A model generated the notes under the pieces. It searched no databases, was not told the origin of the DNA, and saw nothing but the letters and a program-made list of their open reading frames with translations. From positions 7,002,734 to 7,066,733 of the forward strand of contig NC_061806.1 of NCBI RefSeq assembly GCF_021462225.1: DNA of 64,000 nucleotides, in the 5' to 3' direction. Source of the stretch: Girardinichthys multiradiatus. Its lineage: Eukaryota > Chordata > Actinopteri > Cyprinodontiformes > Goodeidae. Shown one piece after another: positions 47,400-54,460 of the stretch. The position numbers and the translations under genes were made by a program. Position 1 is the stretch's first letter, and every line of letters starts with the position of its first letter.

Positions 47400-47842
47400 T
47401 ATTTAAATATATCAAAACTTGCGGATGACTTCCTTCCTCTTCGTTTGTCAGCTGCGACTGATCTCCTTTTTCGCGTTTGTCGTTGTTTTTTAACCGTCCT
47501 TAAACGATCACCAGGGGGTCTTGTTCTGGGTCTTTTGGATAAAACCATAATTCCTGAACCTTCTTGACCGTCGGTGTGTGTAGAACCACTCATTTTACTC
47601 ACGGCTCTACCGATGACATCCGAAGCGATATTTGATGCAGCCGTTTTAAGATGGGGTTTTGCAATTGCAAATCCTTTTTTAACCAGAGGGGATACGAAGC
47701 GGAATAATTTTGAAAATAATGATCTAATTCCGCGTCCGTACATGACCGGGGCCCCATAAAACCCTGGCAGATTACCGCCTGATTGACTTACATAGTAATT
47801 TACAAAGCGATTTGGATCACGTCTCAGACTTAGCTGTGCCAT
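47399..47842 (-). CDS. Basic virion core-like protein (147 aa)
   Basis: I chose ATG 47,842 (MAQLSLRRDPNRF) over the one 20 codons upstream because the extra N-terminus is unlike the family. There is a Gly/aromatic patch (GNLPGFYGAPVMYGRGI), a hydrophobic helix (LFSKLFRFVSPLVKKG), an Ala-rich helix, and a strongly basic tail with nuclear-localisation-like runs (KKQRQTRKRRS, KRRGRKS), ending FDIFK. This composition resembles adenovirus-type DNA-condensing or capsid-internal proteins and recurs beside the MCP in Mavericks. The role is inferred. The stop overlaps the MCP start (TAATG). The frame is intact. Confidence 0.8.
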   Translation of the reverse strand: MAQLSLRRDPNRFVNYYVSQSGGNLPGFYGAPVMYGRGIRSLFSKLFRFVSPLVKKGFAIAKPHLKTAASNIASDVIGRAVSKMSGSTHTDGQEGSGIMVLSKRPRTRPPGDRLRTVKKQRQTRKRRSVAADKRRGRKSSASFDIFK

Positions 47843-47954
47843 GTTCTCTCTTGCCTGCTTGATGCAGTGTTGAATGACCAGCGTAATATGAATGATAACC
47901 AATCAATCTTAGAGGTTATATACATATTTCTGGAATAGTTTATACAAATAAAAT

Positions 47955-48728
47955 TTATCTCAGGCTACGTTGTGATATCACCGGTCTGAAGTGTAGTCTT
48001 ATGACGGTCTTTCCATAGACGAAATTTACAGGAACGTTTTGGTCCGATTTAATTTCTATATTGATATTTTCAATATGTCTTCTGGAGACTGGAAGGTAGT
48101 GGGCGGGGTTAAACGTCAGAGTAATCATATCACTGAATTTGCCTTGTACTTTGACGGTCCGCAGTAAAGGTGCAAAAGTGTCGCCTACTATTTGAGGGCT
48201 GACCACGTCGCTGTAACAGTACAGGTGATAGAAACCGGCCTTTATATCCGCCGGAAAAGGAGCCAGTTTTGGTTCAGAAACATGAATCCATTCCCCTGGT
48301 TTCACGCCCATCATATAAGCTAGAGTGCTGAAGAAGCGTATTTCATACGGACTGTTTGCTTGAAATGCAAATCTCTTTTGAACTTTGCTGAATTTAATGC
48401 GTAAACCCGATTTAAATTTTTTGAAAAACATTTCCATCTCTGTCTCGAGTTGAATAACGCTGTTATAGTAGCCACTTCTGATCCTTTGCGTATTGATCTC
48501 CACATCACCAACCTTCCTCCATTCAAAGTAGGCATCATAATCCGGTAAATTATGCCATGTATGAGGATATGAAATCTCGGCTAATGCAACCATCCATTGG
48601 CCTTCTAAATCAATATGTTGAGCTAAATTTACACGGAAACTTGAACTGGTATTATTTTTAAACACTTCCATGCTAGCATTAGATGGAAGAGTAACGTAAA
48701 AGCCATCATCCTCTACCTGACGGTTCAT
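47955..48728 (-). CDS. Penton-like minor capsid protein, single jelly roll (257 aa)
   Basis: An intact frame starting MNRQVEDDGFYVTLPSNAS. The pattern FYVTLPSNASMEVFKNNTSSSFRVNLAQHID-L, WMVALAEISYPHTWHN, and the later YCYSDVVSPQIVGDTFAPLL and VRLHFRP-type end is typical of the Maverick minor capsid protein. That protein occupies the five-fold vertices. It lies 112 bp upstream (minus sense) of the core gene and just downstream of the integrase. The identification is by sequence pattern; no structure was computed. Confidence 0.88.
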   Translation of the reverse strand: MNRQVEDDGFYVTLPSNASMEVFKNNTSSSFRVNLAQHIDLEGQWMVALAEISYPHTWHNLPDYDAYFEWRKVGDVEINTQRIRSGYYNSVIQLETEMEMFFKKFKSGLRIKFSKVQKRFAFQANSPYEIRFFSTLAYMMGVKPGEWIHVSEPKLAPFPADIKAGFYHLYCYSDVVSPQIVGDTFAPLLRTVKVQGKFSDMITLTFNPAHYLPVSRRHIENINIEIKSDQNVPVNFVYGKTVIRLHFRPVISQRSLR

Positions 48729-48766
48729 GATGCTGTGTCAACTGTGAGGTTTAGTGCAAACCTTTT

Positions 48767-49844
48767 TTATACGTTTCGAAGTTCATCAAACTTGATCCAA
48801 CTGTTGAATTTCTCAGGCCAGTTTTTCCAGCTTACAAAAACCTGTTTGACTCCCTTGACCGTACGTCGTTTTAATATTTTTTCCACTTGATACATCTTGT
48901 CGTTAAATATTTTTACTTTTTGAAGTTCCTCAGCGTAAAAGGAACCCTCGATAGGTTCTCCATCCAAATCTTTGAGTTTGTATACAGGAGGAGATCGGGG
49001 TATCCGCTCATACACTGTAAACACTTCATCCGTAAAACTTCGTATTTTTTGTCAAACACTCCACGGACCTTGGATATTCTGACAAGATCCCCTTGTTTAA
49101 ACGTTGTCACTGAGTCCTTGCAATATCTGTTGGACTTGACATCATACAGATTCTGAAACACTTGAAAGGCATTTTCTGGGGTCACTTCCATAGGGCTCAT
49201 TTTAATGCTGGAGTGGTAGGAATGGTTGTAGCTTCTAGCTAGGTTTTGCAGTACATCGACGTACCGCCGGGTATTGTTAGCTGTAAAATATCTCCACATC
49301 CTTGTTTTTAATGTGCAGTTAAATCTCTCGACCACTGAAGCTTTGGCTTCACTCGCTGTGGCAAAATGTTCAATACCGTGTTTGTCCATTAAAACCTTAA
49401 ATTTCTTGTTAAAAAATTATTTACCGGCATCAGTCTGAAGTTTTTTGGGGATCTGACTTTCTGTAAAAACTGATTCAAATGCCTTTACCACCTCAGCGGC
49501 TGTTTTCCTCTTCAAAACTCGTACCTTTTTGAAAAGATGTCAATGACTGTTAATAAATAATTATAACCATCATTTTCCATGGCCAGAGCTTGCATGTCAC
49601 AGAGATCAGCCTGGAACTGCCTCAATGGTCTGGTGACAAAAACTCTGTTTCTCGGGAACTTTATTCTTGCAGGTTTATGTAGAGTATAGGTATCTTCTCC
49701 TGATAAAAAATCTTTAACTTTTTCAACCGCAACCTTCTTTCCCGTTTCATCTTGCATAACCCTCCTCAGCCTATCTACACCCCCAAAACTTCCCGGATTT
49801 GAAGGGCTATAATATACTTTCTTCATCAGCCGTCTTCCTGCCAT
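48767..49844 (-). pseudogene. Retroviral-type integrase with C-terminal chromodomain, multiply broken
   Basis: Starts at ATG 49,844. The N-terminal region and first catalytic Asp (FQADLCDMQ, Asp80, codon 49,607-49,605) are in the first frame to about 49,515. A frameshift follows after IDIFSKR. The second Asp codon is at 49,431-49,429. TAA at 49,419-49,417 breaks the second segment. The third acidic residue is Glu at 49,329-49,327 in SVVERF, with 33 codons between the second Asp and the Glu. A second frameshift near 49,030-49,045 leads into the chromodomain frame (YQVEKIL, SWKNWPEKFNSW) to the stop at 48,767. Maverick integrases insert the element; chromodomains can steer insertion. All catalytic positions remain visible, but this gene has more lesions than any other in the element. 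Confidence 0.92.
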
Positions 49845-50186
49845 CTCTGCCTTATGCTCACTCTGCCGATTACTTGTTAAATAATGAGAAAAAACACACA
49901 GGAGGGTAGATTTATCCTTATTATTATTATTGTTTTGTATTTAATATATAAAAAAAAAACAACCAGAAAACAAAATCAGATAAAATGCAGATTAATGCAG
50001 ATGAATTCAAACACTACTAGCTTTTTAAACAACACTTTTAGGAAAGGTTACTATGTTCCTACTTTAATTGTATTTAATAGTAAAAAGAAAAAAGAAGAAA
50101 AATCATATAATGCAGATTAATTAAAGTACTAGAATACTAAAAAAAAAAAAAAAAAAATGATACAACAAGTCATCAAACATGTGAGA
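49845..50186. other. AT-rich spacer inside the element
   Basis: Very AT-rich with TTATTATTATT and an A17-type tract near 50,140. No coding signal. It probably holds the 3' ends of the minus-strand accessory transcripts and the integrase promoter. Confidence 0.5.
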
Positions 50187-50780
50187 TCAGTTTGTCAGTC
50201 CATAGCACTCTGAAACAGAGTTAAGTTGTTTGAGGTGTTTCTCTTCGACCATGCGATCATAAACGTGCGCTATTGCACTGTGGATGCCTTGTACCGATTT
50301 CAGTTCATATAAAACCGTCTTGGCAATCGTCTTCACTCTGAAGTCATCCGCTTGTATGCGTCGAAGTACCAGAAGATTCTGAATAGCAGGAACGTGTTTG
50401 GGGGTTACGAGTCGTCGTACGATGCGTTGAAAGTTGACTTGGTAATAATCCTCCCCCAATACCTCCAGGCAATGGTGTTGACGCTGGCTCGGGTGGTTTG
50501 TTATACATCCATAGCAGGTTTCTCTGAGATAGTTCAAAGAGGTTATGTTGAATAAATGAAGTATCGCTGTTTTCACCGTATTGATGAGGGTGGTTGAGAA
50601 CCAACCGTCAATTTCGTCCTCCTGGTTACTCTCATCCTCTGCTGAAGGCTGAGGGTCCTCCATCGGTTCCAGGGTTTGTGTAGGGGCTTCGGTAGAGGGT
50701 GAGTAGCCGGTGGCTACCTCCTCCTCCACGACCACCTTCATGTCTTCTGGCAGGACATTCGCGTCTACAGACTCAGCCAT
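50187..50780 (-). CDS. Accessory ORF B: acidic protein with Cys/His zinc-knuckle-like cluster (197 aa)
   Basis: Start chosen at ATG 50,780, whose ATGGCTGA overlaps the stop of ORF A. The frame is open further upstream only to a GTG, and that upstream part is the shadow of ORF A. Residues 1-58 are acidic and Pro-rich (EEEVATG, EDESNQEDEIDGW). A hydrophobic helix follows, then Cys89, Cys92, His96, His102/His103 and Cys104, pattern C-x2-C-x3-H-x5-HH-C. After that comes a helical C-terminal half (YYQVNFQRIVRRL, PKHVPAIQNLLV). I recall similar HPSQ-containing clusters in other aquatic-animal virus-like sequences, but no function is known to me. Confidence 0.65.
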   Translation of the reverse strand: MAESVDANVLPEDMKVVVEEEVATGYSPSTEAPTQTLEPMEDPQPSAEDESNQEDEIDGWFSTTLINTVKTAILHLFNITSLNYLRETCYGCITNHPSQRQHHCLEVLGEDYYQVNFQRIVRRLVTPKHVPAIQNLLVLRRIQADDFRVKTIAKTVLYELKSVQGIHSAIAHVYDRMVEEKHLKQLNSVSECYGLTN

Positions 50781-51027
50781 GAATAGCGGTGATGGTGAGC
50801 AGAGGTCTGGAGAAAGCGGTAGATATTTCATGTTGTATCCATTTAGGTGATGCAGGACTGAAGTGGTTCTCTGAGAATGAGGATGTTGAGGTGGATGGTG
50901 AGAAGAGGTCAGGGGAAGGCGGATGATATGGTCCAATGTTGAAACTTTCATCGTGCTCAGGAGAGAAGTGGATCTCTGCTCGGTGGTTGTAGAGATCCCT
51001 GTATGGTGTCGGTCCACTCATTCTCAT
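50773..51027 (-). CDS. Accessory ORF A: Ser/Pro-rich protein (84 aa)
   Basis: Start chosen at ATG 51,027 (MRMSGPTPYRDLY). The longer open frame would begin inside the TATA box. Composition is Ser/Pro/His-rich with tandem-like FSP motifs (HFSPEHDES, PDLFSPSTS, NHFSPASPK). The stop TGA overlaps the ATG of ORF B (ATGGCTGA), so one mRNA may express both by leaky scanning or reinitiation, or the two may be parts of one frameshifted gene. No domain is recognised. Confidence 0.5.
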   Translation of the reverse strand: MRMSGPTPYRDLYNHRAEIHFSPEHDESFNIGPYHPPSPDLFSPSTSTSSFSENHFSPASPKWIQHEISTAFSRPLLTITAIHG

Positions 51028-51068
51028 GATACGATTCTCAGTGTCTGTGAGCTTGCAGTTATCCCCCC

Positions 51069-51079
51069 GTATATATATC
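51069..51079 (-). promoter_or_regulatory. TATA box for accessory ORFs A/B
   Basis: GATATATATAC on the minus strand, about 45 nt upstream of the ORF A start and 19 nt after the stop of the 333-aa gene. The position suggests a separate promoter for the A/B pair. Confidence 0.55.
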
Positions 51080-51097
51080 ATAGGAAGGGGCGTGTCC

Positions 51098-52099
51098 TCA
51101 GAAGAGGGTTCGTTCTAAACGTAAAACAGGAAACGTCAGCGTTTTTTTCACTGACATGACATCGATCCAACTTCGTGACTTTTGGAAAAGGTCGGAAAGA
51201 CGATGTCCAATTTCACTCATCTTCTCTGCCCAAGCTTCAAACGGCAGAGCCAGCATTGTCTTGAATACGCTGCAGTCCTGATTGAAAGCCTCCAACACAA
51301 ACAGATCTGAGGGACTCGTCCGGTTGTTCCTGCGTCTGCTTGCCCGAAAAGTCCAGCGGCCATTTGCTGTGGTTTTTGACCCCCACACTGTGCTAAAAAG
51401 AGGTTCTCTCTCAGCTATTTCAACATCGGATGGTATATGAAACATTCTCGCCCGTTTTACAGGTCGAGGAGACAGTTCATTTTCTTCTTCTTCTTCCTCC
51501 CTCTCCTGCCTTGAGACTGTTTCAGGGCTATCATTAAGGTGCGGGATTGCAAGCTTTAACACAGCCCAGTCGCTGTGGGTGAGTGTACACAGAGCCAGTG
51601 ATCCATTAAATACCTCATCTTGATCCAATTGATACAGGCAAAGCTCTCCTATTTCATACATGAAAATATAACCCCAGCTGCCAACCAGGCCATATGGCTC
51701 CAAAGACCATTCTTCCTGCAGAGTGTCGAACGGGGGTCTTTGTACCCTGCAGATGTAGTATGTTGATTTCTTAGGAGCATTCAATTCACGGGATGAATAC
51801 TGGTAGACGGTCACTGGGGTTTCGCACAGAACTGACATACCTCTTGGCCGAACCGAGGTCTGATTTTCAACCATGGTTGTTGAAGTTGATGTTGGATCCT
51901 CATCATCGGTAGAGTATGTCATGATGGGAATTCCGATAGGTATCTCCGTTGAGGAAGTATATGATGCAGTTGCTTGTTCATCATCGATAGGTATCTCCGT
52001 TGAGGAAGTATATGATGCAGTTGCTTGTTCATCATCATCATCTTGGCACGCGTTGCGTTTCTCCTCCGCTTGACGATAAACTCTCTTAACTCTAGCCAT
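51098..52099 (-). CDS. Accessory protein of unknown function, 333 aa
   Basis: The outermost gene of the minus arm, with ATG at 52,099 and an intact frame. It has a basic N-terminus (MARVKRVYRQAEEKR), then an acidic Thr/Ser-rich region containing a perfect 17-residue duplication (DDEQATASYTSSTEIPI twice). A globular-looking middle follows (WSLEPYGLVGSWGYIFMYEI). A long Glu run (EREEEEEENE) is followed by a basic PRPVKRAR motif that could be a nuclear signal. A second folded region is at the C-terminus (GRWTFRASRRRNNR, LPFEAWAEKM). I do not recognise it. Terminal position and a nearby TATA box suggest an early or host-interaction gene. Confidence 0.7.
   Translation of the reverse strand: MARVKRVYRQAEEKRNACQDDDDEQATASYTSSTEIPIDDEQATASYTSSTEIPIGIPIMTYSTDDEDPTSTSTTMVENQTSVRPRGMSVLCETPVTVYQYSSRELNAPKKSTYYICRVQRPPFDTLQEEWSLEPYGLVGSWGYIFMYEIGELCLYQLDQDEVFNGSLALCTLTHSDWAVLKLAIPHLNDSPETVSRQEREEEEEENELSPRPVKRARMFHIPSDVEIAEREPLFSTVWGSKTTANGRWTFRASRRRNNRTSPSDLFVLEAFNQDCSVFKTMLALPFEAWAEKMSEIGHRLSDLFQKSRSWIDVMSVKKTLTFPVLRLERTLF
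51935..52036 (-). repeat. 51-bp perfect tandem duplication in the 333-aa gene
   Basis: Two identical 51-bp units (51,935-51,985 and 51,986-52,036) that keep the frame and duplicate 17 residues. Confidence 0.97.
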
Positions 52100-52150
52100 T
52101 GTTGAACGGGTGTTCTTTTTTCCAACGAATGCTGCATCTAAAGTGCAGAG

Positions 52151-52158
52151 TATTTAAA
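52151..52158 (-). promoter_or_regulatory. TATA-like box for the 333-aa gene
   Basis: TTTAAATA on the minus strand, about 52 nt upstream of the ATG and just inside the right-end iterons. Confidence 0.5.
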
Positions 52159-52167
52159 GTAAACACT

Positions 52168-52335
52168 AAAGCACGCCCTATTGTTTTCATTGGGTTATTC
52201 AAGGTTTAACGATGCTTACAAACACACCCCCTCTATTTTTAATTGGTGCTGATGCCAAACAGTTTCCGATAATACCATATTTGTCTTGTTCTATTTATAA
52301 CAAACACACCCCTGTGTTTTAATTGACTCATTTAA
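52168..52335 (-). repeat. Right terminal iterons (three degenerate copies)
   Basis: Three minus-oriented copies of the terminal motif. The one at 52,302-52,335 is exact to the left end; a diverged copy is at 52,220-52,246; the most diverged is at 52,168-52,204. Motif landmarks on the minus strand are CAATTAAAA followed by GGGGTGTGTTT. Confidence 0.75.
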
Positions 52336-53846
52336 AGTATCGCCCTAATGACGACAACCAATCAGCATCCATGGTTACGCCCCCTTGGACCACCTGCTTG
52401 ATCACGTGACCTCCTGCCCACATGGCAACCACATGGCGCCCACATGGCCCCCACCGGAAGTCAAAAAGTTTGATGAAAGGGTGTACTTAAATTCTCTCAT
52501 ATACATTCGTTTATATTGATGTAGTTAGTTAATAAAAACATGTTTCACTTTGTTCTTTGTTTTATCATTATAATATTCAACTAACCTAAGGGAAAAACAT
52601 AAAATTATAAAAGATCATGACATTTTATTGATATCTGGGTTTTTCCCCTTGTACTTATTATTACGAACATCAGGAAATACCGTGGGCAGGCTAGAATGTA
52701 TAAGCTTGAACACTTAATTTGAGCTAAAATGATTACTTGTTGCTACAATGGGGACCAATGCCAGTGTTACAACAAAATCAGACTATCAGAAACTATGACT
52801 GCAGTAGGACGTGACATTCTGTCCGCCTGAAATACGCCCCCCTCCCTGCATTGCGAGCGCTTACAGCTGCCAAAGAGTGGTAAATCAAATTCTGTGATCA
52901 TTAGATGCTTTAATTCCAGAGAGTGCTGTTGAGTATGTCCAACTGAAATATTTTGTTATATTCTGATGACTGTATTCAGAAAATGTTATCATACTGAATA
53001 ATAAATCCTGCTTCTGCGGGCAAAACGTCTAATTTGTAGTTACTTTAACACCAGCAGACATAATCTCACTCTGACCTTTTTGTTAAACGTGAGAGCTCTG
53101 GTACAGATCTAATCATTTTGACATATTTTTCAAATAAATTTATGATCAGAAAGTCATTCTTTCTATCATAAACTGTGTTGAATGGTTGTAATTTTTGATT
53201 ATTAATTCTAACTTTTGTAAAGCAAACATGTTTATAGGAATTTATTACATATGATCCATGTTGATTCAGTGTTTACACTATAATTTAGAAACACTTAGCA
53301 TTTGTGTTAAAAAATATATAAATGAAAACACACTCTACAGTAAGGAAACAGTATAGTCATTTCCAAATAGGCTAGCCATATAGGCATAGCTAACACTGTT
53401 TTACTTACACTCGTCAGTTTTTATTAGTATTCGAAAAAAAACAAAAAACATGCCTGACTTTGTAAAAATCTAAATGTTTAGAAATTGGCCAAAAACTGTG
53501 TGTGGTTTTTACATTTAAACAGCCCTTTCCTGTATTTTATTGTTTCATAGTTCTCTTTTAACTATGCCCGGAATCAATCAAGATTTTCTTTAAAAACGTG
53601 AGATGTTTATTATTATTATTATTATTATGTTTTAACAGCCGGAATCAATAAAGATAAAAAAAAAAAGGTGACATAACGCAGCTGGTATAGGAAATAGCGC
53701 CCCCTTCATTTCCTGGAGTGCAATGGTACCATTTCCAAACATGGTATGGGTCTGTCGTGTGGTCCGTCCCCGCCCCTTTTTGTTTGCTGCAGGAGGTCCT
53801 TCTCGGTGTAATTGTAATAAACCGCATCAACCAAGGCGACCACTGT
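52336..53846. other. Intergenic DNA, no gene recognised
   Basis: Contains three closely spaced CCACATGGC-type units (about 52,416-52,450) and a (TTA)n run near 53,613. The rest is AT-rich. No exon or transposon end was identified. Confidence 0.5.
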
Positions 53847-54460
53847 GGAGAGCCGTTTCATTCAAAATAAAATAAAATAAATAAATACTGCTATTGATAA
53901 ATTATTAATAAATAGTCCATGAAATAAAGAAATAAAGAAATGTTCATCTTATTTTATTTAATTCATTTCAAGATTTATTTAATTTACTTAAAGATTTATT
54001 AATTAATTTATTAATTAATTACATTTATTTCATAATGCAGTTTTATTTTGTGACACTTTTATTTTGTAAAGCTACTTTATGTATTTCAGTGACTTTCACT
54101 TTTTAACCCCGTTTTTCATTTCAAGCTCTTTTTGTTTCATGTTCTTATATTCAAATGAGGGGGTGGAGTTTTATCTGTGGAGTGGCGCTGAGACAGCAGG
54201 GCCAAGCTCAATTCGTGGCTGAGGCCGGCAAAAGCATGTCAGAATACAGCATGCCGGAGGGAGCCGGCCGTAAAAGCTTGCCACAGCGGTTGCCGCAGTT
54301 TTTGTGGAAACCAATGCTGATTATCAGCAAACGGGATGTCATTATTGTTATAGGCTGTTACTTTTAAATGATGATGTCTTTATTGGTTTTTATTTAATAA
54401 ACAGCGTTAGACCCATAACATAAGGTGGCTGTATTTACTTGGATGGAAAATATATAGTTT

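Larger units (their letters stand above)
36443..52335. mobile_element. Maverick/Polinton (adintovirus-type) endogenous DNA virus element
   Basis: About 15.9 kb bracketed by an exact 34-bp inverted repeat (36,445-36,478 and 52,302-52,335). It carries the defining Maverick set: protein-primed PolB, retroviral-type integrase with chromodomain, A32/FtsK-type ATPase, adenain-like protease, double-jelly-roll major capsid and single-jelly-roll minor capsid. Four further late or accessory genes and a spliced early-type gene are also present. The plus arm (37.6-45.2 kb) and minus arm (45.5-52.1 kb) converge on a shared poly(A) region. No 5-6 bp target duplication is visible next to the 34-bp repeats, so the outer ends may be trimmed or degraded. 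Lesions in PolB, ATPase, MCP and integrase show that this copy is defective. Size and gene content match fish Mavericks/adintoviruses. Confidence 0.93.

Noticed and set aside
47843..47902. Twenty-codon N-terminal extension of the core protein
   Set aside because: The extension is hydrophobic and unlike the rest; the ATG at 47,842 starts the recognisable part.
50781..51017. N-terminal extension of accessory ORF B to 51,017
   Set aside because: That start is GTG, and the segment overlaps ORF A in another frame; the ATG at 50,780 is better placed.
51028..51081. Upstream start of accessory ORF A at 51,081
   Set aside because: The codons would read through the TATA box itself.
36443..52335. LxCxE-type retinoblastoma-binding motif in the accessory proteins, as known in some adintoviruses
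   Set aside because: None seen in the spliced gene, ORFs A and B or the 333-aa protein by eye.
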